From positions 2,046,001 to 2,110,000 of the forward strand of contig JACTVC010000002.1 in the NCBI GenBank assembly GCA_018417955.1: DNA of 64,000 nucleotides, in the 5' to 3' direction. The notes beneath the pieces are model-generated. The model ran no database searches, was not told where the DNA came from, and worked only from the letters and a program-made list of their open reading frames with translations. Positions within the stretch are counted from its first letter, which is position 1. Each line of letters opens with the position of its first letter. The translations under genes and the position numbers were made by a program. This document shows positions 10,807-21,773 of this stretch, in pieces. The stretch comes from Laccaria trichodermophora (Eukaryota; Basidiomycota; Agaricomycetes; Agaricales; Hydnangiaceae).

Positions 10807-11597
10807 ATGGCTAACGATTTTCCTGCCCTCCCAGGCTTCTACCGCCTCCTTTTCTTGTATCTTGAACCCCGTGAGTTTTGTTCATCGCTGTCGTGCTCAA
10901 GCTCATCCCATTCCTGCCCAGTCTCTACATTGGCCCCGGTCCTAATGGTCTGGGTTTCCCCAGGTCCTGCCTGGTTCCTTCATCAGCTCATACCTTCCTC
11001 CGCACCTCCTCCTTCCGCTTCCTTGGAGCCACGTACCCTGATGGCCGTATGGCAGTTAACAAACTGCATGTCGGCTTCACTCTGATCATTCTGCCTATCC
11101 TTATGCTTCTCTTACAGGTTATTTTCTACTCGGTCTCATTTCGTCTCTCGTCTTTCGCGCAGTCAGAGATGCGCTTCCTAACAATCCAGTTGCCCAAGAG
11201 CGCATCCTCGGCGCGAGTTTCTTAGCCCTTGGCATCGCTGACGTCCGTTTGTTTGTCCCACTTGTCCCACTCACAAACTGATACATCATGACAGCTAACC
11301 CAGTACGTTCAATTCTTGCTGTTATAAAGAGGACGCCCTTAAGCGGCTCCCTCAGCATTTTCGCTTCGTTTATGGGGCTGCCTTCTGACCTGAAGTATTC
11401 ACCCGCTGATTGGAACAGCATGACTCATGGTAATATAACCGTGGTTATCATCTTATTCGCCGTCAGGTGTGTGCGATTTTACGTGTGTGGCCATTTATCT
11501 GACTCCATCGTGCTATAGGTTGGCATGGTTCACGGGGATTGGCCGGAAACGATATTATTATGGTCAAAGTCGAACCAGAGACACCAAAGTAATTTAA
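10807..11597 (+). CDS. Four-TM membrane protein A (DUF7704-like)
   Basis: Plus-strand gene with five introns; ATG 10807, stop TAA 11595-11597. Spliced protein starts MANDFPALPGFYRLLFLYLE, has hydrophobic segments around STLAPVLMVWVSPGPAWFL, YFLLGLISSLVFRAV, GASFLALGIADLTH and GNITVVIILFAVRLAWF, and ends GIGRKRYYYGQ plus a short tail. It looks like a small four-helix membrane protein of a fungal family (DUF7704-like; tentative). Gene B at 11936 is a tandem paralogue with the same intron positions. The second intron (11066-11117) must use a GC donor: only that choice keeps frame (Cys then Tyr-Phe-Leu-Leu-Gly) and matches B, where the same position has GT. Confidence 0.72.
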
Positions 11598-11935
11598 GTG
11601 GAATGCAAGCACTGAGATCTGAGAATTGACTAATCTGTGTACTTTGCTACTTTGAAGTTAGCACTTCTGATGAATTTCTTTTTGTCTTCACCTTGTGCCT
11701 GAACCATTGCCAATGCGGAAGGCTGTTGAGATCCTCTGTAGGTCCTTCGTCCTCGTTCCCATCTTTATTATATCACCGTGCTGCGTTTGACAGGTGCTTC
11801 CAGGGTGCTTCGGCCAGCTTTTGATCTACGCCAAGTGTCCCTGATCAGGTGGTCCGTGATGAGCGCCTTTGCTTTTCTATAAAGCCTTGGTGTTCAACGT
11901 CCAAGAATCCGTCTGGTTCCCACTACCGATTAGAA

Positions 11936-12727
11936 ATGTCCGACTTTCCAGCTCTTCCGGGTTTTTACAACTTCTTGTTTCTGCATCTCGAGCCGAGTGA
12001 GATTATCTTTGTTTCAGCGTAGAGCCAACTTACCACTTTCCACCAGTCTCTGCCATCGGACCTATCATTATGACCTTAATATCTGGACCGAGTGCTTTCT
12101 ACAACGAGGTCATTCCTCCTACTGGCCCTCCACCTGAAAATATGGATCCCCGTGCCGCGATGGCCATTTGGCAATTATCAATCAGTACGCTCATACTCCG
12201 TGACGCCCTAATGGAAGCAAAATTCGAATTTGATTCGCTATAGGCTACCTTCTTCTCTTTCTTCTGACATCACTCGGATATCGTGCCGCTCGAGACGCAT
12301 TGCGCAATAATCTTGTAGCGCAGGAGAGGATTGTGGGCGGCCTTATGATTGCGCTCGCGATTATAGACGTGAGTCCCCACATTTTTGCGAGTTGGTTGGT
12401 TTTAATTGTACACAGATCGTCCAGTGAGTGATCTCTCAAGGGATAGCGTAGTTCTTGATGACGGTTCTTTAGTGCGGGGACCACTTTTATCTTGTTGCCT
12501 GAAGAGGTGAAATATACACCTCGCCATTGGAACACAACAACTCACGGGAATGTGAGCTTTTGTGCTATTCTGCATGTGACCAGGTGAGTTTTACATCTAC
12601 TTCCCTCTCACGAGATTCTGAGTGTTTGATCTCGTATAGAATCTGCTGGTTTTTAGGTGTTGGGCGAAAACGATATTATTACGGCCAACCTGATGTCAAG
12701 TTGACAACCTCCAAGAAGTCAAATTAG
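11936..12727 (+). CDS. Four-TM membrane protein B, tandem paralogue of A
   Basis: Plus-strand gene 339 bp downstream of A. ATG 11936 gives MSDFPALPGFYNFLFLHLEP; the exons continue with SAIGPIIMTLISGPSAFYNE, AMAIWQLSISYLLLFLLTSL, RIVGGLMIALAIIDIVH, EEVKYTPRHWNTTTHGNVSF and end ICWFLGVGRKRYYYGQP with a Lys/Ser tail, stop 12725-12727. Alignment to A is straightforward along the whole length, including the WN(S/T)(M/T)THGN and GRKRYYYGQ motifs. Function unknown. Tandem duplication with strong divergence suggests an old event. It is the last host gene before the transposon island. Confidence 0.72.
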
Positions 12728-12922
12728 AACGGGGTAGCCGACCTTCTCGTATCTCGTACTTGAAACCAGGTTTCGAGATGTTTGCGACAATAGTTGATCT
12801 GTTCAGTGGTTGCTATGAATAGGACATGCTTTGCTTTGCGGCTCTACGCACTAAGTGTTCAGGGCGGCTAGGCGACGTCTTTTCCAAGTCGATGACCAAC
12901 TACTTAGTACGACCGGAGACTA

Positions 12923-14403
12923 CTGTGCCATTTCGATCAAGTCGGCAGTAATGCGTAACGGGGCCTCTCAAATCGCCGAAATGTAACGGAGGTAATGGTC
13001 GCTTTGGGCAGGTGCCGAATACTTTGGTGGGTCCCACGCCGTACTGTCATGTGACCCCTAACGGGTCATCAGCACTAACGGGTCAACAAGCTATAGCACC
13101 ACAACGATCCATGCTATGCAATTTTGAACAGAGTTTGACAATGTACATGCGGCTGTGTGTGGAGATTTATTGGACAGAACGTTGAGCATGAGCTGAGATA
13201 TAAGGGAGATAACATGGTCACATTGTTGTTTTGCCAAGTTTGCCCATCAAAGCAAGTCTATCTAATTGACGACCATTTCTCTCCACAGTGCTAGCCTCTA
13301 TTGACACAAATATTTTTGAGAGTTTATTGTGGAGGTATTGGTAACTCGCACACAAAATTTTGAACCAGATAAGGAGAATATGAGGTGTCTAAGAATATTT
13401 TACGGTTGGCTTATGGGTGCTGACCAATTCAGGGCAAACGGGTCAAGGCATTTTAACACTATCCAAAAGCATCCCTCCAGAATAAAACTTACAGATACAA
13501 TATGTATATGTTTCCTCCTACTCACTCACAATAATTTATGTGCTCCCAATGAGAGGGAGGCATGCAATCTGCAATTTAAGCTAAAGTGACCCAGTAATGG
13601 TCACATAACAGTATACCCCAAAATCTCGGGCCTCTGGTGGTTACCTGCTGAATTTTTTGTGCAATGTACTGTGTTTGTTCAGGAGTTTGAAACTTTTTCA
13701 GTGTTGCGCGATTTCTGGCTCACCACTTCCTCAAATCCTTCAGATTTTTTGACCACTCAATCTAGATTTTTCTCTTTTATATGAATATCTAATTTTTATT
13801 GGTGTAGATGTGTTGTATTCGCTGTTGGAGGCGTTCCGATGCTCAGGGTTCCAAAATATCAGGAGATTGAAACTGCAGTGTCACGCAAGGTCACAATTAC
13901 TTTGGCTGACAGATGAAGATCATTTGACAGGCGAATGTCATGCAAATGTCACAGTTGGACAGCTGTTTGTGAACAAAATTTGGTATTTCACCCTCCCTCC
14001 CAAGAGAACTTCATGTATCTCTCTAGAAATTTGTATGTAGACTCTCAAGTACCATTTGAATGTACTTGGAAAGTATCAGAATAAACGGTCTGCCCGATCT
14101 GAAGGGATTTAAGACAACATTCCGTTACTTTTGTTTGGTTGGTGTAATGAAATGCACAAACTCATGCCTCCAGTGCACAAATCTTCGAGCCTTCCTCTGA
14201 AATTTTGGAATAGTAAATCTAATGCATAAATACATCTTCTCTGAAAATTTCAAGATCTTAGGACAGGCGGAGGGCAAGATAATGTGCAGTTTCAAACTCC
14301 TGAACAAACATAGTAACGGTGACTTGGCCAGAGTGCCGAAACCAAAATTTCGGCAGATGTGTAACACATAACAGGGCCTGCCGAATTGATCGAAATGGTA
14401 CAG
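12923..14403. mobile_element. TA-flanked element E1 with imperfect inverted ends
   Basis: The left end CTGTGCCATTTCGATCAAG...TCGGCAG and the right end (reverse complement of CTGTACCATTTCGATCAA...TCGGCAG) form imperfect terminal inverted repeats, each next to TA (12921-12922 and 14404-14405). Length 1,481 bp including the nested element M1. No transposase found; ORFs inside are short. The TA target suggests a Tc1/mariner-like or other TA-inserting family, which is inference. Confidence 0.7.
13669..14313. mobile_element. TA-flanked MITE M1, nested in E1
   Basis: A 645-bp element with ends CTGTGTTTGTTCAGGAG... and its inverted partner CTCCTGAACAAACATAG, flanked by TA at 13667-13668 and 14314-14315. 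It has no coding capacity. The reverse complement aligns along its whole length to M2 at 24397-25046 (for example GAAGATGTATTTATGCAT occurs in both), so they are two copies of one family in opposite orientation, clearly diverged. Confidence 0.82.
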
Positions 14404-14419
14404 TACTGTACCATTTCGA
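14390..14419. repeat. 30-bp perfect palindrome at the junction of two elements
   Basis: The sequence centred on 14404/14405 (left arm TCGAAATGGTACAGT) is a perfect 30-bp palindrome. It arises because the right end of E1 and the left end of Eb, which share the terminal motif CTGTACCATTTCGA, meet at one common TA dinucleotide. Confidence 0.92.
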
Positions 14420-14633
14420 CTGAGTGTTCATGGGGTGTGATGCGTGACATGTGGTGTTCACTGGCCCAGGTGTTCATGCCCAGTGAAAATCAACTCCAAT
14501 CAGGCTGAGTCACAGTGACTATGGTCGATTTGCTTGGCATGTGTGAGCATCAATTGAGTTAGATATATTTCAGGTGATTTGCAAGGCTGACCCACACTAA
14601 AAACTGCACTGTGTACATGGCTTACATTGTGTA

Positions 14634-15137
14634 CTGTACCATTTTGACCAAGTGTTCATGGGGTGTGACATGTGACATGTGGTGTTCACTGGCTCAGGTG
14701 TTCATGGGCCTGTGTGATGTGTGACAACCATGAAAGTGATCACAAAAAATTGAAGTGTTCATGGAAATTTTGGGAGGTTGGGAAGTGATGAGGACCTTTT
14801 CATAACCACGGAAGGTGAAAATGAAATTTCTGTCAACATTCCTGAGCCAATACTGGGCTGAGGTCATCATCAAGTGCCAATGAAGCATGCATGTAAGCCT
14901 TACATGGGCGGGGGAAAATGGGATGACTGGGAGGACTACTGAGATGTTGCTGAGATGATACAATTGTACTACAATGCTCTTTTTGTTTAAAAATGCACTT
15001 GAGGCCAAAAAAACTCATTTATTACACTCATTTTACCAGGTGTTCACTAGCAGGTGTGACCTGTGACAAGTACCATAAGTGTTCAGTTCAAACTTATTTG
15101 TGATGCGTGACCTGAACACTTGGTCGAAATGGTACAG
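14634..15137. mobile_element. TA-flanked element Ea, nested in Eb
   Basis: 504 bp with ends CTGTACCATTTTGACCAAG and the inverse CTTGGTCGAAATGGTACAG, flanked by TA (14632-14633 and 15138-15139). Its left 70 bp resemble Eb's own left end (14406-14480) and its right 130 bp are directly repeated at Eb's right end (24087-24394), so Ea and Eb belong to one family. No ORF of note. Confidence 0.75.
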
Positions 15138-15685
15138 TAATATCGAATTGGATCAAACTCAAATCTATTTGTATAGAATTCTGTTGATAAAATGACACCT
15201 TACATCACTTCAATTCTAGGCAATCAGATCTACCTCGGAATAACCTGAGTCATTTTTGACTGGGGTTCATGGGCCTGTGTGATGTGTGATGGCTGTAAAA
15301 GTGTTCACAAAAACTTGAAGTGTTCATGAAATTTATCAAAACCTTGTGGTGTTTTGAAGTGTCCATAAACTCGAAGTGTTAAAAGTATGTATCTAGCTTA
15401 TGTAGTGATGCATGCAAGGTGCATGTGACAAAGTTGCCAACACGTTGGGCCGGCGTTGAGTGGGGCACAAATTTTCCTCATCGATGACAAGGAGGACCTG
15501 GGAAATTCATGTCAAATGCCTGATCCCAAAATCCCAAAATCTGGCCATTTTTGTCTGCACGGATTCTCCCAAATTCTGTCTGCACCGCAGATCAGGCCTT
15601 GCTTTTGCACAAATTTTGTCTGCACATTGGATCAGGCATTTGTTAGGCAGGGTTCAAAAATTTCCACTGTGCAGCTACTCCAGAC

Positions 15686-16060
15686 TATGCTGTTCAATGT
15701 GTACAAGTATTATTTGTTGCCGCATATTTGTTTCTGGGCTCTGTGTATTTGTTTTGGGCTCCGCGTTTTTTTTTCTGGTGACGTGTTTTTTCCAGTTTGT
15801 CTGCATTTTTTGTTTTTGTTTTGTCCGCGTATTTCCAGACCATTTTGTATGCATATTTTTAAGGATGTGTATGCTGTTCAATGTGTACAAGTATTATTTC
15901 CAACACGTATTTTTCCGTGCGATGCATATTTTTGTTTGAACTCCTCTCTTTCTCCGCGTTTTTTTCTTCTTCTCTGCGTATTTTTCTTTTCCTTCTGCGT
16001 ATTTTTCCACATCACACTGTGTATGTATTTTATTCTTTGTTCCCCCGCATATTTTATTAC
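15686..16060 (+). repeat. Two unpaired left ends of an X-type element with subterminal motifs
   Basis: The terminal motif TATGCTGTTCAATGTGTAC occurs at 15686 and again at 15870, both in the same orientation, each followed by a T-rich stretch with irregularly repeated GCGTATTTTT-like words (for example CCGCGTATTT, GCATATTTTT, CTGCGTATTTTT). The same end and motifs bound the X1 and X2 elements. Arrays of short words next to the ends are typical transposase-binding subterminal repeats. Long open frames here (15456-16394) are a by-product of this T-rich sequence. Confidence 0.6.
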
Positions 16061-16141
16061 CAACACAAAAAGTTGTATATATACAGCTTATCTAATTGAC
16101 CCAATTAAAGGTAAATTACAAGTATGTACAACATTCAATGG

Positions 16142-17012
16142 TCACAAAAGAGCCTTGTGGAATGTGATCACAGTCCCAACAGTTCTGTTGACGATCTGTT
16201 GTTCCATAAACTCCATGGCTCGCACCTCCTCAATTATGCTAGTTCTGCAGCTTGCTGTCAGACCCAGGCCTTTCAGCTCCCTCTCAACAAACTCAGCAAC
16301 ATCACAAAATGCCAATGGCTTGACTGGGTGCAAGAGCTGTTTCGCAACCTTTTTCCACCAGAAATCGTGCCAAATCGATATGCACACCACCTGATGAGTC
16401 TCACACTCCTATGAAGGATCAAAAGTCATCAGAGGTGGATAGGCAGCAGTAAGCTTCCGTTCATGCTCAAGCATTTCACAAGCCTTGGCGATAATGCTGT
16501 AGACTTTGACTCCAAGATTATTTGCCTCCTCCTCTGATATGGTTGAGAGCTCAGATCACAAGATGATTTCAATGGCAGGTCGGACCCAATCATGGACTGA
16601 GAACATCCGAGCAAGCTGGATGCGACGACTGGGTGGCATGAAGACTCTCTCAAGGTGATGGACAGCATACGCAACACCCTCATCGATCTGCCACATCTGG
16701 CAAACTTTGAGCAGGTTGATATAGACACGTTTTGGATCTGTGGGTTGTGTCCAGGTGCTTCATTGAATCAAAGTGAGTCTCTACTCTTTGAACCAATTGA
16801 CACATAGCTTACATCTTGTAAATCCACATCAGGAAGTCGTCAAATGCTTCCCACTCAATTCCATGTAAACGGATAGGGTTTTCTTTAGTCCCTTGGGGTG
16901 TAGCCTCAGCAATTACAGCATGTGGGATGGTGAGGAGATTGTTGAACACAGGGGAAAGTTTTTGCAAGATGCTTAGATGGAGGCAGTAAGTAAAATATTT
17001 GACCTGTATCAT
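16142..17012 (-). pseudogene. BTB/POZ-like gene remnant carried inside element Y
   Basis: On the minus strand the joined frames read like a basidiomycete BTB protein: NPIRLHGIEWEAFDDFLMWIY (about 16810-16900), an intron-like gap, then VYINLLKVCQMWQIDEGVAY, AVHHLERVFMPPSRRIQLAR and MFSVHDWVRPAIEIIL. The frame then hits TGA, resumes with EEEANNLGVKVYSIIAKACE, hits TAG after MTFDPS, and resumes again with VVCISIWHDFWWKKVAKQLL and CDVAEFVERELKGLGL. Two in-frame stops make it non-functional as read. No start codon with a complete BTB N-terminus is seen. It is not a transposase and appears to be captured host sequence. Confidence 0.6.
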
Positions 17013-17265
17013 ACATTCTCAACAAGGATTATTTTCAAAGTCACAGGCGAAATACCTGAAAAATCATCGAACTGTCATGGTGCCAGTGGTCAGGATGACA
17101 CTGGTGTGATGCAATGGCCATGGTTGGGGGAAATAGTGGGGATTGGTGTAGGTTTCGTAGTGGTGTTGATGCGACAGGGTCCACCCAGCTATGCTCTGAC
17201 TTCTGCTTCCCTGGATCAACTTAGGTTTTTGAGTTAGCCATTGCTGCACGAAACATGATAGCCAA

Positions 17266-19284
17266 ATGCCACCAATTCCACCCCTTCCAGATCATCCGCA
17301 CTCCATGCCATGGTCAGCAAATGTTTATCAGGCATACCAGATAACCTCTGACAACTGTTGCAATGCCATGGAAGTACTTTTGCAGGAAGCTGACACTGTT
17401 CGACTCAGGCTTCATGCCGAAACGTTGATCAATGATGTCATTCCCATTCTTAAAGGTCTTGAATTACATTTCGAGCAGGAAGGAATTCCAAAGGATTGGT
17501 TGCATCATTGCACAAAGATAGTCGGTAACCAGATTGTTGAGTTGTGTCAAGCATGTATAACTGCTGAGAATCAGTGAGAGACATCGTTTCAACACTTCTG
17601 CAGCTGATGAAATTTTGTTCAGAGACCAAGCTACCATCGAGTATGTAAACCCTATAACTCGTATCAAAACTGGGAAGGCAGGTCAACCTCGCAAACAAGT
17701 TGATGCAAATTTTCTTCATGAAGCAATGTCATCAAAGCGCTGAATTTCGCAAATGGAACTTGCAAAAATTTTGGGAATTCATCGCCATACTCTTCGGCAT
17801 TATCTTCTCAGTCATGGAGTTTACTACAAGTGGACTCAGCTCTCAAATAGTGATCTTGACATCCTTGTCAAGACATATCGAACGACGAAACCTGATTCAG
17901 GAATACAATATCTCATTGGCTATCTATGCTTCCATGGTATTTGGATCCAAAAGCGACATGTGACTGCATCCATAGAACGGGTGGATGGACTTGGGCGAGT
18001 GCTATGCCAGTGCAGAACAATACGTCATCGCAAGTATTGTGTGTCAAGGCCCAACTACCTCTGGCATGTTGATGGACACCACAAGTTGATACTTTGGGGT
18101 ATTGTTCTTCATGGATTTGTGGATGGCTGTGATCGGACAGTATGTATTTAATGACATTTCACGCATGGTCGTCTATATTGATTGATGATGTAGATGACAA
18201 ACCTATGTGCAAGCACAAACAAATGAGCCGCAACTGTCCTTGACGTATTCTTGGAGGCCATTCAAATATATGGCTTTCCTTCGCAGATTCGTGGAGATCG
18301 GGGACAGGAAAACAAAGCCTTGTCACTGCATATGATCCTCAAAAAGGGATTGAACCATGCATCTTTCATCTGGGGATCGTATGTCACTTCCCTTATCACT
18401 ACTCAAACTCTATAAACACTTGTTCTCCACCTTGTAGCTCTACTCACAACACCCGAATTGAGAGAATGTGGGTGGAGGTAGGGTCACAATTTGTATGCCG
18501 CTGGCAAGCATTTTTCTACTGGCTAGAGCGCCTTCATCATCTTGAGCGCAATAACGCAACTCATCTGTGGCTCCTCCATTATCTGTTTCTTAGCACGATA
18601 AATGATGATTGCAAGGCCTTTCAGAAAGAGTGGAATGCCCACCCGATTTCAGGTGAAGGCCATGACCAGAGTCCAAATGTGAGCAACTCTTGACAGAATT
18701 TTCTTTCGGTCCTCACCTACATTACTTACGACATGCGACTGCTGGGAATGGTTGAAAATGGTATCTATATTGATGACTGTGAAGGTCTCCACCCAGATGT
18801 CATCAGCTGTTATTATGGAACTCATGGTGACACTCAGTCTTGTGAGGACAGCGACACAGGTGCAGGTAATCTACTTGATGAGGATATCCCCATTGTTGGT
18901 CCTGATGTTGAGATTGACAAAGATGACTGGCAGGAGTTTGGGGAGGATATTGAAGCAGTGCAAGCTATGAATTTCCATCACGATGCTGTGGGTGTTCTGA
19001 AACATGCTGATCCCTTCACTGGCGAGCATGAACACTATGCCTTTCAGTCTGCTCTGGCCTACAGTCAGGAGCATGGTATGGTTCTGTCTGGCTATGGACT
19101 TCTTTGTAGTGAGTGGGAGGAAGATTCATATCCGTCATTTGAAATTCTGCAATCTGGTCGACGTGGGGGAAAGGAGCTTTGTATTGCTATGCCGGACTTA
19201 ATCTGGATGCTTCGAGCAGAGCTCTGGGGTCAAGCACTAGATATATTGAATCAACTTAAGCATATAAGAGGTAGTACTGAATAG
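17266..19284 (+). pseudogene. Integrase-core (DDE, RNase H fold) transposase gene with stop codons
   Basis: Plus-strand multi-exon gene. A helical N-terminal exon (17266-17577) is followed by a helix-turn-helix-like segment (MELAKILGIHRHTLRHYLL, 17753), then RPNYLWHVDGHHKLILWGIV (first Asp), IYGFPSQIRGDRGQENKALS (second Asp) and THNTRIERMWVEVGSQFV (Glu), with 34 residues between the second Asp and Glu as in DD35E integrases. The C-terminal region (18733-19284) is a helical domain typical of the fungal integrase-core family. Two in-frame TGA codons (17741-17743 and 18224-18226) fall where Arg (possibly CGA) is expected, and the acceptor before the last exon (about 18732) lacks AG. It therefore looks inactive. 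Neighbours are the companion ORF downstream and the BTB remnant upstream. Confidence 0.8.
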
Positions 19285-19434
19285 CACGTAGTTTCAAATC
19301 ATCATAATTGTGGATCCGACTGGATCCAGGACCATTGTAAATGGGTCCTATATTCCCCTGAATATATTGCCCCTGGATTGAGATCCATTTAAAATGGTCA
19401 GGCGAAAAGTGAGCACTGCAGAACACCCACCACC

Positions 19435-20369
19435 ATGTCTGCACTGTTGCGTTCCACCCAATGTACTGCTCTTGACGACGACACAGGAAAACAGTGTACT
19501 TGTCTCAAATCTATGCTTCCTAATGATCCAGACCCTGAGAAGCCCCTCCGCTGCATCGAATGTCTCCATGGACCAAGTCTTCATTGTGGTTCTATGGCTG
19601 AGGAGAAGGAGGACTCTGTTGATGACATTCTGCGCAGCCTTATAAAGAAGCCTAAGTCAGGTAATCAGTCGCAAGCCTTCAAAGATGCACATCAGGAGTC
19701 AGAGGCAGGACTCACAAGGAAATTCAAGGAATCAGCAGGGAAGGGGAAAGCGAAGCAGAAGGTATGTTCATCACAACCCCCACGAACTTTTCCAGTGTTC
19801 ATTAGCATTGTAAATTGCAGGGAAAAGGAAAAGCCAAACTCGCCAACAAATCCAGTGTGATCTTTAAGGTACTGGTGATCATCATCAATCCTGAAGGGGT
19901 TTACTACAATGTAAGTACTAGTTTTCATATTATTAACTCACTCACACCCTTACAGAGTTCCAGAAATGTTCAATTTGTTGAAGATCGTGTTCCTGATAAG
20001 ATCACCATCCAATTAGCAGTTAAGGGTGGCCTGGCTTATCAAGAAGACAACAGAACTGAGCTGCAGATGGACTGGTCGTCCGAAGAAGTAAACAATGCCT
20101 TTCGCGGATTCTTCCCAAAAATTTTTGACTACCTTGATAATAAGCCTGATGATGTGTCAGATGGTGATGAGGATGCAGCGGCTGTCTTGCTGCCATGGTT
20201 CCTGTGCTTACCCTCAAAAACACCAAAAGGTCGTCATCTCAAGATTGTGCCGAATTTTGCTCCAACTGGGAACACTTTGTATTTCAACAAAGGAACGAGC
20301 AAGGCAAGCTATAGCGAAAGCTTCATTTTCATCAGTAATATATTATTAATCTTGCGAACTCACCATTGA
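19435..20369 (+). CDS. Companion ORF of the integrase element (function unknown, probably degenerate)
   Basis: Starts 150 bp after the integrase gene on the same strand. The N-terminus (MSALLRSTQCTALDDDTGKQ) is Cys-rich, with Cys at regular spacing across about 45 residues (CTCLKSM...CIECLHG...HCG), suggesting metal binding. It continues with acidic and Lys/Gly-rich linkers, two introns (about 19762-19820 and 19870-19955), and a conserved-looking block: QFVEDRVPDKITIQLAVKGG, TELQMDWSSEEVNNAFRGFF and PKIFDYLDNKPDDVSDGDED. Reading continues less clearly to about 21145 with acidic Ser-rich segments and stop codons. It resembles a protein that often sits beside integrase-core genes in basidiomycetes. 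Its job is unknown to me. Confidence 0.5.
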
Positions 20370-21145
20370 CTCCAAATTGGTGTGCTACAGCTACCTGCGA
20401 CCCACTGCCCAACTCCCTTCTGAAATCACTCTGAGGTGGCCAAGACATCCCGTTCCAGCAATCAAGGGACAAGAGTCGAGATAGGTGTAAGGAGTTGTCT
20501 ACTTTGTTGCAGGCTGTGCTTGTCACTCATTCACTCTCGTTCCAATACAGATGCGGAGGATGAAAGTCAGGTCGAACATTCCAAAGGGGGTAGAAAGCGA
20601 TGGTCCCACAAACAAGCATGATCATCTTCAGAGTCAGGCAATGACTCAGCTCCAGATGTCGATGGCGATGATGACAAGGCCATGATATCACGACAAGGTT
20701 TGTACTTCAAGTTGCATTGGAACTCCGAAAATGTACATATGGATGACCGTCCTCAAATTCATAGAACTTTACCTTTGCCCAAAGAAACGGATCATGGCAA
20801 ACTCAAATGATGACCTTGGAACTGAAAGTACATCCATATACATCATCACTTAGAGCAATATCCATTTTGTTGACTCTTGGCCTAGTAGGATCAAAGTTGC
20901 CCTCACCTGTTGTGGGCCCTTCTCACCTTTGCAGGGGCATATCCACCCCACCACAGGGCAATATGGTTTTAGATCTTACCCACTCTGATGAAGAGACCGT
21001 CGCCACAACTTCAGTACCCTTGCTATATCAGATCGAAACCCCTCCTCAGCCAACTATCCAACCTGATCCAGCATACAGCAACGTCTCGGATGTGGACCCT
21101 GACTTGGAAAATCCTTGGATGACAGGCCGAACTTTCGCCTTCTAA

Positions 21146-21773
21146 AACCTCAGAGGACGCTGGACAGGCCCTGCTTCCATGTTTTCATCTGGAGTTTTCT
21201 CAAACGAAATTAGTCCATGGTTTGCTCTTATTCATTGCCACTCACTCTTCATCATTATCTCCCCCAATATCCTATACCCTTAAGGCCTTTCTTATTAAGA
21301 TTTCTTTCCTCAATGCTTCTACCTCCTTCGTTACTGGCTCCTGTCCTGGCTTTGCTCTCCTTCGACATCAATTACCTTCAAATATAGCTTTGTCTTGGTA
21401 CACTGTGCAATTCATTAGCATTGAGCACTTTCTCCCATAAATGTCTTATGACTTGCAGTAAGCATTGAAAAGTCGAAAGCTCAAAAAAGGAACTTAAATT
21501 TTGGTGAACAGTCAAAAGACATATATCTGTGTTAGACTTTCTACACATTTGAAAGTTTGTACAGTTTGTAAGCATCGAACCCATGGCTTCAGGAATCAGG
21601 CGCACCAGACATTATACACAGAAGGCAGCCCATTAGACCATTACACCAAGTAGGCATTCCTAGCTGTTGTGTTGACGGTTCTATGACCCCACATGATGGG
21701 CAGGTCATATCTTGTGTGAATGGTAATCTAATCTCTTTGCTAACTCACAGTTGTAGAAAGCATGGAAAACATC
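21146..21773. other. Unassigned transposon interior
   Basis: Region of Y between the companion ORF and element X1. No ORF with recognisable similarity, no TIR and no RNA gene seen. Confidence 0.4.

Noticed and set aside
12728..12922. Search for a gene between four-TM gene B and E1
   Set aside because: No open frame, splice pattern or repeat stands out; plain spacer.
15456..16394. Long open frames (312 aa and 159 aa) at the left of element Y
   Set aside because: They run through TIR and T-rich subterminal repeats, giving Phe/Cys-rich low-complexity protein with no family match. The true coding piece is only the first 12 residues or so, which belong to the interrupted target frame.
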